Positions 27,006 through 36,937 of a DNA stretch of 64,000 nucleotides are shown in pieces. Made by a program: the position numbers and the translations under genes. This DNA is from an uncultured Helicobacter sp. (lineage in GTDB: Bacteria > Campylobacterota > Campylobacteria > Campylobacterales > Helicobacteraceae), in the NCBI GenBank assembly GCA_944326445.1, contig CALVDZ010000004.1, positions 62,001 through 126,000 of the forward strand. The letters run 5' to 3'. The notes beneath the pieces were generated by a model. That model was not told the DNA's origin, ran no database searches, and saw only the letters and a list, made by a program, of their open reading frames with translations. The stretch's first letter is position 1; each line of letters opens with the position of its first letter.

Positions 27006-28910
27006 ATGAAAAAATTTTTCTTAGCTTTTTTACTCGGTGTAGGCTGTATCAATGTGGTGCTCGCCAACATTGATATTATCTTAGAAGATGAGATAAATTT
27101 TGCAAACGCACAAGGCGTTGTGAGCGCAAATGTTATCTACAATAAGCAGGCATTTCAAGCATTAGGCACTTACAAGATGAGCAAAGACTTAAAGGTAGTC
27201 TTTGAAGTCGATAGACTAATGAAAGGACAAAAGCTGTCAATGCTGGATAAAAAGCCTCGCGTTACTAAGAGACTTAATAACGCTAATACCAAACTCCCAA
27301 AAGGCACAAAACTCACGCTTAAGGGCGAGAATCAAAAAGAATTTAGAGAATTTGCAGAGCAAGTCAAAGAGTTAGAAAAAGGCAGTGCTGGCGGCGGCTC
27401 TAGCGGTAGGGGTGGTGGCTCTATGGGAGGCGGTAGTGCTGGCGGCGGCTCTACCCCAAGTATCCCAAGCGGTAGCAACAGCGGCGGGAGCATTGGGAAT
27501 GTCAGCATAGGTGGCGGTGGTGCAGGCACAGGCACAATAATGCCGCCTTATATCAACACAGGAAGCGGAAGTAGTGGCGGAAGTGGCAGTAGCGGTGGGA
27601 GTATGGGCGGTGCTATAACAGGCGGAAGCAACAATGGAGGCTCAACTTGGAGCTCCCAATTTTGCGAACCGCCAACCTTTGTGGATAATGGCGTAAAACT
27701 CGTAATTGTGGATAAAGATGGCAAATGCGTAGAGAAAATGGGGCAAAGAGATGATAGCAAATGCGAATACAGGCTCGATTTTGCACACAATAAAGCCATC
27801 AAACAAACGCAATACTATTATGTAGATAACGAAAGCACCATACAGACTGTGGGCGATTGCGTGGATTTGGTAGGAGCAGAATACGAAGCAGAACTCTATA
27901 AAGACGACACACGCTGCTCCACAGAAGATACCGACAAAAACTATGGCGGTGGCGTTGGGCGATTCTTTGTTACACAGGTGCTTTTTAGGGGAATCGATGG
28001 GCTCATACACGAAGCCACAGACTGCATTGCTTATGGCAACATTAAAGAAGAGCTTGTAGAGCACACCTTAGATAACAACGCAAGAACCGCCCAACGAGTC
28101 GTCAATCAATTCTATATTGACCCCTATACAAACGAAAAAATCTATATCGCAAAAGGCGTGAGAACAGACAGCCTCTTTAATTGGACAGAAATCTATTGTG
28201 GCGATTGGGAGATGAACGACACAGAAAAACAAGGTAGAAAACGCACACAAATCGTCTTTTACGATGAAGTAGAATATAAGCAGTTTGATGTAACGAGCTG
28301 TGATTTCTCTAATCAAATGGGCAAAAAGACAGAATATGTCATCCCCTATCAGAATCTAAGCTCAATTTATAAAGAGCAAGAATTAAGCAGAAAAAGCGTA
28401 ACACACAACATTGATAAAAGAGAAATAAAAGATACAAGAGAAAGCTGGAGGGAAAAGTGTGGCTGGTTTTCAACTTGTGGGCGCTCCGCTAGTAATTTTG
28501 TTCAAGAACTTAAACAAAATATTAATTGGACTACTACCTATGTTACCAAAGATGTAACAGACTATGAAGTGTGGTTACGCCCCGATGGAACAGAGTATAA
28601 ATACAACAAAAACCCAAATGGCAATCAAGAAATTTTTAAAAGGATTGATAGGGAAGTTAAAGTTAATAACAACACTGCCAATCTAACGCTAGATTGGCTC
28701 TTGTATTGGGAAATTCACAATAAACACTACTCAGACCCCACAACCGAACAATCTAACCCATACCAAAGCTGGCTAAGCTCAAAGTATAGCCAAAATATAA
28801 CACCGACAACAACAAAATATTGCCAAAACTACAGTATTGTCAATCATTATCACGCGGATGATAGCTGGAGCTGTGCCACACCACTCAAATACGACTTAAC
28901 TAACCCATAA
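27006..28910 (+). CDS. Secreted Gly/Ser-rich, Cys-rich protein of the transfer operon
   Basis: 634 residues from ATG 27006, which has AAGGAG 7 bases before it; the earlier ATGs lie inside virB10. Signal peptide residues 1-20 (ending VVLA). A conserved ~100-residue head is followed by a flexible Gly/Ser linker (residues ~115-205) and then a large domain. That domain has regularly spaced cysteines (FCEPPTF, GKCVEK, SKCEYRLDF, GDCVDL, TRCST, TDCIAYG, YCGDWE, TSCDF). No family recognised. A flexible linker plus disulphide-rich head suggests a surface or pilus-associated adhesin. It sits between virB10 and virB11. Confidence 0.75.
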   Translation: MKKFFLAFLLGVGCINVVLANIDIILEDEINFANAQGVVSANVIYNKQAFQALGTYKMSKDLKVVFEVDRLMKGQKLSMLDKKPRVTKRLNNANTKLPKGTKLTLKGENQKEFREFAEQVKELEKGSAGGGSSGRGGGSMGGGSAGGGSTPSIPSGSNSGGSIGNVSIGGGGAGTGTIMPPYINTGSGSSGGSGSSGGSMGGAITGGSNNGGSTWSSQFCEPPTFVDNGVKLVIVDKDGKCVEKMGQRDDSKCEYRLDFAHNKAIKQTQYYYVDNESTIQTVGDCVDLVGAEYEAELYKDDTRCSTEDTDKNYGGGVGRFFVTQVLFRGIDGLIHEATDCIAYGNIKEELVEHTLDNNARTAQRVVNQFYIDPYTNEKIYIAKGVRTDSLFNWTEIYCGDWEMNDTEKQGRKRTQIVFYDEVEYKQFDVTSCDFSNQMGKKTEYVIPYQNLSSIYKEQELSRKSVTHNIDKREIKDTRESWREKCGWFSTCGRSASNFVQELKQNINWTTTYVTKDVTDYEVWLRPDGTEYKYNKNPNGNQEIFKRIDREVKVNNNTANLTLDWLLYWEIHNKHYSDPTTEQSNPYQSWLSSKYSQNITPTTTKYCQNYSIVNHYHADDSWSCATPLKYDLTNP

Positions 28911-28992
28911 CGCAAGGAAGCTCACAATGAAAACATAGCGCACCGCCAACCAAGCAGCAACCAAACCATAACACCAACAAAAGGAGAACACA

Positions 28993-29193
28993 ATGGAATT
29001 AGAAAACAGCATAGAAACACCAAACACCAAAGAGGAGTTTCAGACTCTCTTAGAGTCTGTGCAAAAGAGAGAATCAGAGCTTAAGAATATGGGCAAGATT
29101 AAACGCAAACTCAATGAGCTTGCCATCTTGGAGCGCAAAGTAGATTCTAAGAAGAAAGAGATTCTTAAGCTAAAACAAGAAACAAACCTGTAA
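28993..29193 (+). CDS. Small coiled-coil protein
   Basis: 66 residues with a good ribosome site (AAAGGAG). Almost wholly helical and charged, with heptad-like spacing (LLESVQKRESELKNMGKIK). No signal or membrane segment, so cytoplasmic. It stands directly before virB11 in the same chain. Function unknown. Confidence 0.6.
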   Translation: MELENSIETPNTKEEFQTLLESVQKRESELKNMGKIKRKLNELAILERKVDSKKKEILKLKQETNL

Positions 29194-29203
29194 GGAAAGA
29201 TAT

Positions 29204-30136
29204 ATGCGCTCTAAACTACTAGAAGCCCTGCTTTCGAAGCTCGAAAAATATCTCACAATGGACATTAACGAGATATGTTTCAACAAAGAAAAGGAATTGT
29301 GGATAGGCAAGAATGGACACTATGAGTGTTTGCAAGACGAGGAGCTTGATGAGCGGTTTTTGCTAAACTTTTGTGAGCAGCTAGCCACCGCGCGCAATTT
29401 GTTTTTCAACATTCAAGTGCCCCATCTCTCTTGCTCTATCCCTAACAGCAGGTATCGTGTTAATGCCTTGCACCCTAGCATTACTGCTACAAACACCATC
29501 AGCATTAACATCAGGATACCAAGCGATAAGAAATTCCCCCTAGAGAATTTCAAGATAAACGAGAACTGCCCCTACACCTATGAGGATTTAAAGGGCTTTA
29601 TGCGAGATAAGAAAAATATCCTCATAAGTGGAGGGACAGCCACAGGTAAGACTTCATTTGCTAACTCGCTTATCGAGGAAATAGACATAAACGAGCGCAT
29701 AGTTACTGTGGAGGATTCCCCCGAACTCTCCATTAAAAACACCAACAAAGTGCAAATTGTCGTGAGTAAAAACGAGGCGAGCAACTACACCTACGAAAAA
29801 GCCCTAAACGACTGTATGCGTATGTCGCCCGATAGGCTACTCGTGGGCGAGATAGACACCCGCAACACAATGCTTTTCTTAAGGCTCAACAACACAGGGC
29901 ATAGCGGCTCAATCTCGACCTTGCACGCCAACAGCGTGGAAGACGCCATCTATGCCATCACGATGAATACAAAATTTAGCGGCACAAACGCCACCGATGA
30001 GACCATCATCCAATACTTCATCGCGGCTATTGACTATGTGATACAGATTAAGCGCACACCCCAAGGGCGCGAGGTGCATTCTGTATTAGATGTGAAGAGG
30101 GATTTGAAAAATATCCTCAAAGATAAAATGCTCTAA
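29204..30136 (+). CDS. virB11: VirB11-type secretion ATPase
   Basis: 310-residue hexameric traffic ATPase. Walker A GGTATGKTSF is near residue 143, the Asp box region IVTVEDSPEL follows at ~165, Walker B RLLVGEI near 208, and the His box GHSGSISTLHANS near 228. It switches the channel between pilus formation and DNA transfer together with VirB4 and VirD4. Confidence 0.94.
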   Translation: MRSKLLEALLSKLEKYLTMDINEICFNKEKELWIGKNGHYECLQDEELDERFLLNFCEQLATARNLFFNIQVPHLSCSIPNSRYRVNALHPSITATNTISINIRIPSDKKFPLENFKINENCPYTYEDLKGFMRDKKNILISGGTATGKTSFANSLIEEIDINERIVTVEDSPELSIKNTNKVQIVVSKNEASNYTYEKALNDCMRMSPDRLLVGEIDTRNTMLFLRLNNTGHSGSISTLHANSVEDAIYAITMNTKFSGTNATDETIIQYFIAAIDYVIQIKRTPQGREVHSVLDVKRDLKNILKDKML

Positions 30137-30146
30137 GGAATCCACA

Positions 30147-30647
30147 GTGGAAAAGCTAACCAACTACAAAAAGAAAGCCATCACAGGGAAACGAACCCAT
30201 ATTGTGCTCAGTCAAGAATCCTATAAAGCCCTAAAAAAGATAAAATCAAAATACAATATCTCAAGCACAACTGCCATCATAGAATATTTACTGCTCGCAG
30301 AGCGGCAAGAGGCGCGAAACGATTTCTCGCAAAAGCTCGATAGGAATCTGACAAGCGCCATCAATCTCATCAATTTCAATAAGAAAATCTACCTCGATAT
30401 GAACGCCACCTTTAGTAACATCAATCAAATAGCCTACAAGCTAAATCTCGCCAGCCTTAATGGCACGCTCGATACGCTAGATAACGACGAGCTTAACGCC
30501 GAAATCACGCAAGCCCTAACCCTAACAAGGCAAGACTTAGCGGATTTACGCGTGATTCTCAAGCACCTTATAGTGCTTTTGCAAGGCAAGCAAAAAACGC
30601 TAGAAACCTACACACAAGGAGCAGACAATGCAAGCATTGAGGAATAA
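30147..30647 (+). CDS. MobC-like relaxosome accessory protein
   Basis: 166 residues from a GTG start (AAGGAA upstream). The N-terminus has a ribbon-helix-helix-like pattern (THIVLSQESYKALKKIKSKY). The middle contains NINQIAYKLN, the signature stretch of MobC proteins that help the relaxase melt DNA at oriT. It overlaps virD4 by 20 bases. A DNA-binding role near oriT or at element promoters is likely; the exact target is unknown. Confidence 0.65.
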   Translation: MEKLTNYKKKAITGKRTHIVLSQESYKALKKIKSKYNISSTTAIIEYLLLAERQEARNDFSQKLDRNLTSAINLINFNKKIYLDMNATFSNINQIAYKLNLASLNGTLDTLDNDELNAEITQALTLTRQDLADLRVILKHLIVLLQGKQKTLETYTQGADNASIEE

Positions 30648-33078
30648 AAAACTCTATCCCTTATATTTTATCCTAACACTCTTGAGTATGCCCGCAGTAT
30701 TCCTATACTGCCTGCACAAATTCTTTGCTATCAATGATTTACAAGAACTCATTAATTTTGCTATCTTAATCCTAGAGAATGTGGGCAAGCGCAGTTTTAA
30801 GCTCGATGTGTATCTCGCTTTAATCCTTGCTTGCTCCCCACCTGTCTTTATGCTCTTATTGCTAAAAGGCAAGAAAGAAATCACAACCCACGGAAAGGCG
30901 CGCTGGGCTACAAAATACGATATTGAAAAGAGCGACTTTAAATTTGGCAAATTCTTTAAAGATACTCTTGCCCTCTTTAATCCTTTAAGCCTGCTCCCAC
31001 CCACAAAGTGGTTTAAAGCCTTTAGGAAGTGGCTAGACTTTGGATTTGTTACCACAACCCCAATGCTTGACACCAACTTTAGCAGGGGCGGCTTTTTGCT
31101 CGGAATCTACAAAGACACCAAGCAAAAAGTGTATTACGACGCGCCTCTCTCAGCGCTCATCGTCGCACCGCCCGGTGCTGGTAAATCAACAGCAGTCGCC
31201 ATACCAAACCTACTCACGCTGCCCACAAGCTGCGTGGTGCTTGATATTAAAGGCGAACTTTGTGATTTAACCGCTGGATACAGACAAAAAGCTTTCAAAA
31301 ATGAAATCTATGTCTTTAACCCGCTTGGCAACGACAACAACCTAAAGTTTAATCCCTTTGACAAAAAGATTGTCTCAAAACTCGACTTCAATGGAAAAAA
31401 GCGGCTTGTGGATGAAATCGCTAACACCATTTTTGTAGAGGAACAAGGACAAGACCCCCATTGGATGGCAAAAGCCAAGGAGCTTTTCACATTCTACGCG
31501 CTTTATGATGTTTGCACCAAGAATGAGAGCAATTTCTTTGATATAGCCACAGGACCTATCAAAGACTATAAACCGCTTATACACGAGAAAAGCCCCTATT
31601 ACGACCAACTTTGGGAGTTTGACAAAAATGGTAAGCGCTTACAAATTCCAGATTCTAACCCACAAAAGCTTTTCTACAAGCAGTGCGCCGACCAAAAATA
31701 CACAGATATACACAACCCGCTGAATTGGGAAGATGAGACATTTGACCAAATAGAAGCCAATAAAGCCAAAGGTATGGAAGTGCTGGATGAAGTCGTGCGC
31801 AACTATGCAAGAAGCTGGGCAGACGCCGCAGACGAGGAATTTGCCTCGATTAAATCGACATTTAACCGCGTGATGAGCGTATTTAGCTCCTATCAAGTGC
31901 GTGATGCTACCAATGCTATGAGCTTTGAATACGAAGATTTGCGCAAGAAAAACATCACGCTCTATATCAAAATCGCCCAAACCGATATTGATACGCTCAA
32001 ATCCCTCATCCGCGTGCTCTTAGAATCTATTGCCAAGAATCTAATGACAAGAGAGAGCAAAAAGCAAAGCGAGCGAATCTATCTCATTCTCGATGAGTTT
32101 ATACGCTTTGGAAAAATGCCATTCCTGCTTGAAATGCCAGCACTCTGCCGAAGCTATGGGATTGTGCCGCTTTATATCACACAATCTTATGGGCTTATCA
32201 AAAAATACTATGGCGAAGACGACTTAAAGACAATGACAGACACCATTGCCTTTCAGATTCTCTTTAAGATGAATGACGCGGATTCTGCTGAGAGCGTATC
32301 AAAGCAAATCGGGAAATACACAAGGGAGAATCGCAGCCACTCTACCAAAGATGGCGCACTGCTCTTTGGGGGAACGAGCAGCTATTCAATGGAGGGCACA
32401 GAGCTTATCACCGCTCAGGATATTCTCAACATCCCAAATGATGAGATTATTATCCTTATCAGCGGTTTTAAAGCTAAGCCCTTAAAACTCAAGGCTGGCT
32501 ACTACTATAAAGAACCCGAAATGCAAAAACGCCTTAAATGGACTTACGACCCCAACAATACAGAGCTTTTAAAACTCAACAAACCATCAAGCCCACGCAA
32601 GGAGATTACTAATGAAAGCGCTCAAAAACCTAACATCGCTCCTAAAAATGCTATTCCTGATTCTACAAGCAGTGCTACCCCGCAAGAGAGCGCCACACCT
32701 GAATTAACCAAAGAGGAGAAAGAGGCATTAGCGCTAGCCCAACTTAAAGAATCTCAAGAGCTAGAGAAACAGATAGAAGAAGACCTTAACAAAAAGACTT
32801 TTGATGAGATAGAAGCCGAAATCAAAAAACTCCACGAGAAAGAGAGCAAGGAATATGCTTATACAGTCAAGGATAAGCAAATTACCGCAGTTCTAGCAAA
32901 AGAAGTCAGTAGCTCGACTGCTACCCCAATCGTTATGCCTTTAAAAACCTACAAGGCAATCAAAAAAGACACGCAAAACCTCAAGGCTAGCGGCTTTAGC
33001 GTGCATATCACAAACGAGTTTATCAAATCACACATTTCAGACAGCAAAGAGGCAATCAATGAAAGCACACAGCAATAA
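30628..33078 (+). CDS. virD4: VirD4-type coupling protein
   Basis: 816 residues. Two N-terminal membrane helices (about 8-28 and 65-85), then the TraG/VirD4 ATPase: Walker A VAPPGAGKSTAVAIPNLL near residue 180, and Walker B YLILDEFIRFGKMP near 490, with ITQSYGLIKKYYG after it. It brings the relaxase-DNA complex to the channel. The last ~180 residues are a polar, Glu/Lys-rich extension that may select substrates. Confidence 0.94.
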   Translation: MQALRNKKLYPLYFILTLLSMPAVFLYCLHKFFAINDLQELINFAILILENVGKRSFKLDVYLALILACSPPVFMLLLLKGKKEITTHGKARWATKYDIEKSDFKFGKFFKDTLALFNPLSLLPPTKWFKAFRKWLDFGFVTTTPMLDTNFSRGGFLLGIYKDTKQKVYYDAPLSALIVAPPGAGKSTAVAIPNLLTLPTSCVVLDIKGELCDLTAGYRQKAFKNEIYVFNPLGNDNNLKFNPFDKKIVSKLDFNGKKRLVDEIANTIFVEEQGQDPHWMAKAKELFTFYALYDVCTKNESNFFDIATGPIKDYKPLIHEKSPYYDQLWEFDKNGKRLQIPDSNPQKLFYKQCADQKYTDIHNPLNWEDETFDQIEANKAKGMEVLDEVVRNYARSWADAADEEFASIKSTFNRVMSVFSSYQVRDATNAMSFEYEDLRKKNITLYIKIAQTDIDTLKSLIRVLLESIAKNLMTRESKKQSERIYLILDEFIRFGKMPFLLEMPALCRSYGIVPLYITQSYGLIKKYYGEDDLKTMTDTIAFQILFKMNDADSAESVSKQIGKYTRENRSHSTKDGALLFGGTSSYSMEGTELITAQDILNIPNDEIIILISGFKAKPLKLKAGYYYKEPEMQKRLKWTYDPNNTELLKLNKPSSPRKEITNESAQKPNIAPKNAIPDSTSSATPQESATPELTKEEKEALALAQLKESQELEKQIEEDLNKKTFDEIEAEIKKLHEKESKEYAYTVKDKQITAVLAKEVSSSTATPIVMPLKTYKAIKKDTQNLKASGFSVHITNEFIKSHISDSKEAINESTQQ

Positions 33079-33193
33079 CGCCAAAGAATCCGACATTGCG
33101 CAATATTGCAAGGATTTTTATAACCAAATTAAGGAGGAACAACACAATGTTACAAGATTCCACAAAAGAACAAGCCCAAACTATCAATCTTAA
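33059..33193 (+). CDS. Possible small ORF coupled to virD4
   Basis: A 44-codon frame whose ATG lies inside the virD4 end and which overlaps the next small gene. The product is polar with no motif. It has no clear ribosome site of its own and would depend on translational coupling. Weak candidate only. Confidence 0.25.
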   Translation: MKAHSNNAKESDIAQYCKDFYNQIKEEQHNVTRFHKRTSPNYQS

Positions 33194-33308
33194 CACACAA
33201 GGAGGCAATAATGAAACAAACACAAAAGGGATAAATCTCAAAAAGTGCGAAGTCATAGGCAACGCCTATGCGTATATGCCAAAAATCAGAATCCACACAA
33301 AAGACTAA
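33147..33308 (+). CDS. Small hypothetical protein before topA
   Basis: 53 residues from the ATG at 33147, which follows a strong AGGAGG; an upstream in-frame start at 33096 lacks one. Polar N-terminus, then GINLKKCEVIGNAYAYMPKI. Family unknown. It ends 10 bases before the topoisomerase start and is likely cotranscribed. Confidence 0.5.
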   Translation: MLQDSTKEQAQTINLNTQGGNNETNTKGINLKKCEVIGNAYAYMPKIRIHTKD

Positions 33309-33318
33309 GGAGGACACT

Positions 33319-35172
33319 ATGCCACTCATTATCATCGAATCGCCAAATAAAGTAGCCAAAATCAAGTCTATCACAGGTTATAATGTGATAGCCACCATCG
33401 GGCATTTTATGAATCTCGAATCCATAGACATCGAGGGCGGTTATAAGCCCAACTTTGTCTATGACGATAGCAAGAAAAAACGCATTATGGGTGCTATTGA
33501 TAAAGCCAAAGGACAAGAAGTCTATATTGCCTCTGACCCCGATAGAGAGGGCTATGCTATTGGCTATATGTTTTATCAAAAGATTAAGAATGTCGCCAAA
33601 AAGGTGTATCGAGCGGAATTCCACGAGATTACCCCTAGTGGCATTAAGCAGGGGCTAGAGAATGCCAAGCTGTTTGCCGACACAAACTTCAACTACTACC
33701 AAAGTTTCTTAGCAAGGCGTGTGAGCGACCAGCTTATCGGCTATATTTTAAGCCCATATTTGACCAAAGGCTTAGAATCTAAAACAATGCTCAGTGCAGG
33801 GCGTGTGCAAACTCCTGCCCTTTTTCTCATTGTCAAAAGAGAAGAAGAGATTGCCAATTTCAATAATCTTAGTGAAGATGAAAAGAAAGAATATGCTGTC
33901 GTTGCTGTCAGCCAAACAGATTCTAACACCATCACGCTAAAGCATATCCTAGACAACAAGGAAATTAAATACCCAACAAAGCAAGAAGCCCAAGCCATCG
34001 TAGATGAGCTGCAAGGTTTTGATAAGGCACTCATTAGCAGCATTGAGAAAACCCAAAGCCAAACCAAGCCGCCTAAGCCATTTACCACAAGTAAATTGTT
34101 CAAAGTCGCCTCAAAGGCAATGGGCATTAGCACCAAAGACATACAGAATCTTGCCCAAGAACTTTTTGCAGCAGGGCTAATTACCTACATACGCACAGAT
34201 TCTGAATACATTAGCGAGGAGTTTTTGAAAGAAGCGCAGAGCTTTTGGAGCGGGATATATCCCGACACCTACCAATACACAGAGTATAAGGCAGGCAAAA
34301 ACTCCCAAGCAGAAGCCCACGAGGCTATTAGGATTACCCACCCTCACAAATACGAGGATATAGAGACCTTGTGCAAAAAAGAGAATCTTAAAGATGATCA
34401 TATCAAGCTCTATAGGCTCATCTTTAAAAACACTTTGCTCTCCCAATGCAAGCCCGCTACTTATGAGAAGCTCAATGTCTTTTTGAAAATCAAGATGACA
34501 GATTTTAAAGTAAGCTTTAAAAAGATCGTAGATAAGGGCTTTTTGGGAGTGTTTGATGAAAAAGATGAAGAGAGCGAAGAGGAAGAAATAGTTTTATTCC
34601 CATACAAAGAGGGAGATTCACTGCCTGTAAGTGAAATACTGGTTAAGGATATAAACAAGAATCCGCCCAAGAGATATTTAGAGGCAGATTTTATCGAAGT
34701 TATGGAAAAAGCAGGGATAGGCAGACCGAGCACCTATGCTACATTCTTGCCTATCTTGCTCAAGAAAGAATACATCACAATCTCTAAGGACAAAAAGCGC
34801 GAAATTATCCCAACTGCTCTAGGCATATCTGTGATTAATTTCTTTAAGAAAGACAACAACGCGTGGCTTTTAGACCTAAACTACACCAAGGAAATGGAAG
34901 ACAATCTCGATGAGATTGCCGAGGGCAAAAAAGACTATCTCGACTATATGAAGCAAACCCACTCAAAGATGGAGTTTAAACCACTTAAATCCGAACCAAA
35001 AGAGAAAAAAGACTATCCACCAAGTGAAGCACAAATGAAATTTTGTAATTCTATTGCCGAGCAATTAGGCATAGAGCTACCACAGGGGATAGAAAAAGAT
35101 TATCGCATAGCAAGTAAGTTCATCAACGATAACAAGGCTAAATTGCCTAAAAAAGATAAAAAAGGAGAATAA
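33319..35172 (+). CDS. Type IA DNA topoisomerase of the element
   Basis: 617 residues from ATG 33319 (AAGGAGG upstream). The Toprim start PLIIIESPNKVAKIKSI and acidic DPDREGYAIG are visible near residues 2-80. HEITPSGIKQGL, LSAGRVQTPAL (near 155) and the active-site region GLITYIRTDSEYI (Tyr about 290) follow, then GIGRPSTYA. The zinc-finger tail of chromosomal TopA is absent. Topoisomerases are standard parts of Helicobacter conjugative elements, where they may handle supercoils during transfer. It is distinct from the housekeeping topA, which lies outside this window. Confidence 0.93.
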   Translation: MPLIIIESPNKVAKIKSITGYNVIATIGHFMNLESIDIEGGYKPNFVYDDSKKKRIMGAIDKAKGQEVYIASDPDREGYAIGYMFYQKIKNVAKKVYRAEFHEITPSGIKQGLENAKLFADTNFNYYQSFLARRVSDQLIGYILSPYLTKGLESKTMLSAGRVQTPALFLIVKREEEIANFNNLSEDEKKEYAVVAVSQTDSNTITLKHILDNKEIKYPTKQEAQAIVDELQGFDKALISSIEKTQSQTKPPKPFTTSKLFKVASKAMGISTKDIQNLAQELFAAGLITYIRTDSEYISEEFLKEAQSFWSGIYPDTYQYTEYKAGKNSQAEAHEAIRITHPHKYEDIETLCKKENLKDDHIKLYRLIFKNTLLSQCKPATYEKLNVFLKIKMTDFKVSFKKIVDKGFLGVFDEKDEESEEEEIVLFPYKEGDSLPVSEILVKDINKNPPKRYLEADFIEVMEKAGIGRPSTYATFLPILLKKEYITISKDKKREIIPTALGISVINFFKKDNNAWLLDLNYTKEMEDNLDEIAEGKKDYLDYMKQTHSKMEFKPLKSEPKEKKDYPPSEAQMKFCNSIAEQLGIELPQGIEKDYRIASKFINDNKAKLPKKDKKGE

Positions 35173-35174
35173 CA

Positions 35175-35696
35175 ATGGAATTTATGATACTTAATTGGAA
35201 TGAGAACAGAATCAAAGGTAAAGAAAATATAAAAAACTTCATCAATAATCTACCAGATGAAAGTTGCTTTGATATTGACAAACTAACAAAAAAATATATG
35301 CGGAAACGAAAGGCAAAAAGACTTAAAGGAGCAATACCAACTACATTAGACTTCATTTTCAGTGAGTATCAACGAACACATAATGATTCAATGTTTGTTA
35401 TATGGAATACAGAAATGCCCTATCTTTACAGAATAGCTAATGGATTTACTATAAAGAAACTTCCTAATGAAAAGTTTTTAAAGTTCTCCAAAGCTTATAA
35501 TTTTTTAAACAAGATCAAATGGTATATGCAATTTGATGAAGCATATAAAGGTTGGCATTTAGAAATATACAAATACAAACTACACCCAAAAGAGCCTCTC
35601 AACATAGTGCTTGCTTTTCACAAATTCGAAGAAGAATTTCAAAGTTTAGAGCAAGAATTGATTGAAAAATTACAAAACGAAGACAAAGGAGAATAA
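35175..35696 (+). CDS. Hypothetical protein
   Basis: 173 residues, Lys- and aromatic-rich, no signal peptide or membrane segment. Stretches such as KKYMRKRKAKRLKGAIPTTL suggest nucleic-acid contact. The gene begins 2 bases after topA and opens the AT-rich accessory stretch. No family recognised. Confidence 0.65.
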   Translation: MEFMILNWNENRIKGKENIKNFINNLPDESCFDIDKLTKKYMRKRKAKRLKGAIPTTLDFIFSEYQRTHNDSMFVIWNTEMPYLYRIANGFTIKKLPNEKFLKFSKAYNFLNKIKWYMQFDEAYKGWHLEIYKYKLHPKEPLNIVLAFHKFEEEFQSLEQELIEKLQNEDKGE

Positions 35697-35697
35697 G

Positions 35698-36138
35698 ATG
35701 GAATCAATTAAATTTAGAGTTTGGGATAATGTCCTTAAAACATATATTGGTGAAAGTTATGGAGATCCTCTCGTGTTATATGATGTTTTTGATGAAACCC
35801 ATAACTATAACGAAAAAAATATTTTCATTTTTTTCAATAAGAAAACAGATAGGTTTTTCATAGAAACATACATAAAACTTAGAGACAAAAATAATAGGGA
35901 AATTTTTGAGGGAGATATTATAAAACTTAAAAATGATGATAGGCTTTATACAGTGGAATATGTAAAGGAATTTTGTGCATATTTCTTAAGTTTTACGCCT
36001 AAAGATGAAGAACTCAATGAAAAAGATAAGTATTTAAACAAAGAAGAACAAAAAGGCTATATTCCTCTATGGCAAAACGCTAATGAATGTGAAGTCATTG
36101 GAAATCGTTGGGAATATCCACAAGAAAAAGGAAAATAA
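35698..36138 (+). CDS. YopX-family protein
   Basis: 146 residues from ATG 35698 (AAAGGAG upstream). Layout matches YopX proteins of phages and mobile elements: the opening IKFRVWDNVLKTYIG, the central KLRDKNNREIFEGDIIKL, and the end NECEVIGNRWEYPQ. Their biochemical role is unknown. YopX genes mark phage-like cargo. The start at 35662 proposed by a longer frame lies inside the previous gene and is unlikely. Confidence 0.8.
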   Translation: MESIKFRVWDNVLKTYIGESYGDPLVLYDVFDETHNYNEKNIFIFFNKKTDRFFIETYIKLRDKNNREIFEGDIIKLKNDDRLYTVEYVKEFCAYFLSFTPKDEELNEKDKYLNKEEQKGYIPLWQNANECEVIGNRWEYPQEKGK

Positions 36139-36140
36139 CA

Positions 36141-36317
36141 ATGAAAAAACAAACAGAAATTAAAACCCTCACGCGAAAAATAGTCAAATTGCTTGAAAAC
36201 CAGCAAGACTCCTATCACTACAACTACTATATGGGGACATTAAGATATATCATCAAGAATCTTGAACAAGAGAAAGCAAAGAAGCCTGCCTACAATAAAA
36301 AAACACAAAGGAGGTAG
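36141..36317 (+). CDS. Small hypothetical protein
   Basis: 58 residues, basic, starting at 36141 just after the YopX stop. It reads as one or two short helices (IKTLTRKIVKLLENQQDSY). It lies 3 bases before the thermonuclease gene and carries that gene's ribosome site (AAAGGAGG) within its end. Function unknown. Confidence 0.5.
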   Translation: MKKQTEIKTLTRKIVKLLENQQDSYHYNYYMGTLRYIIKNLEQEKAKKPAYNKKTQRR

Positions 36318-36320
36318 TTA

Positions 36321-36878
36321 ATGAAAAAATACCTAAAAACCAATCAAATAGCAGTCATAGTAGCAATATGTCTTAGTCTAGTAGTCTTTTTACTAGACAA
36401 ATATGATGTAGCAGATATTCATACTCATAAAATACAAGGAAAAATTATAAAAGTCTATGATGGGGATACCATTACACTTTATGCTAATCATACAAAGTAT
36501 AAGATTAGGCTCTATGGTATTGATGCCCCAGAACTTAATCAAAACTTTGGAAAACAATCTCAAGAGAATCTACAAAGTATGTGTGAAATAGGAAACGAAG
36601 CTATTGTAGAAATTAAAAATAAAGACAGATACAATAGATTAGTGGGAATCCTATCGTGTGATGGTATCAATGCAAATAAAAAGCAACTTGAAAGCGGATA
36701 TGCGTGGGCATATACAGAGTATATATCAAATATTCAAGAAAAATTAGAATATAACTCATTGCAAAAGAAAGCCAAAGATTTAAAGTTAGGATTATGGAGT
36801 GAAAAAAACCCAATAAAGCCTAGCGAATTTAGACATAATAAACCTAAAATCCAAACGCTACCAGCATTTAATTTTTAA
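36321..36878 (+). CDS. Thermonuclease-like secreted endonuclease
   Basis: 185 residues. A hydrophobic N-terminal helix (about 8-26) anchors or exports it. The staphylococcal-nuclease fold shows KVYDGDTITLY (metal-binding Asp), KIRLYGIDAPEL with the first Arg, KDRYNRLVGIL, and NKKQLESGYAWAY with LKLGLWSE. Similar nucleases are encoded on many conjugative plasmids. It would cut nucleic acid in the periplasm or outside the cell. The function in transfer is not settled. Confidence 0.88.
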   Translation: MKKYLKTNQIAVIVAICLSLVVFLLDKYDVADIHTHKIQGKIIKVYDGDTITLYANHTKYKIRLYGIDAPELNQNFGKQSQENLQSMCEIGNEAIVEIKNKDRYNRLVGILSCDGINANKKQLESGYAWAYTEYISNIQEKLEYNSLQKKAKDLKLGLWSEKNPIKPSEFRHNKPKIQTLPAFNF

Positions 36879-36937
36879 TTCCCTATGAAATCCACGCATT
36901 TGTCAAAGAATTTATTAGAATTATCGCTTACGCTCTT

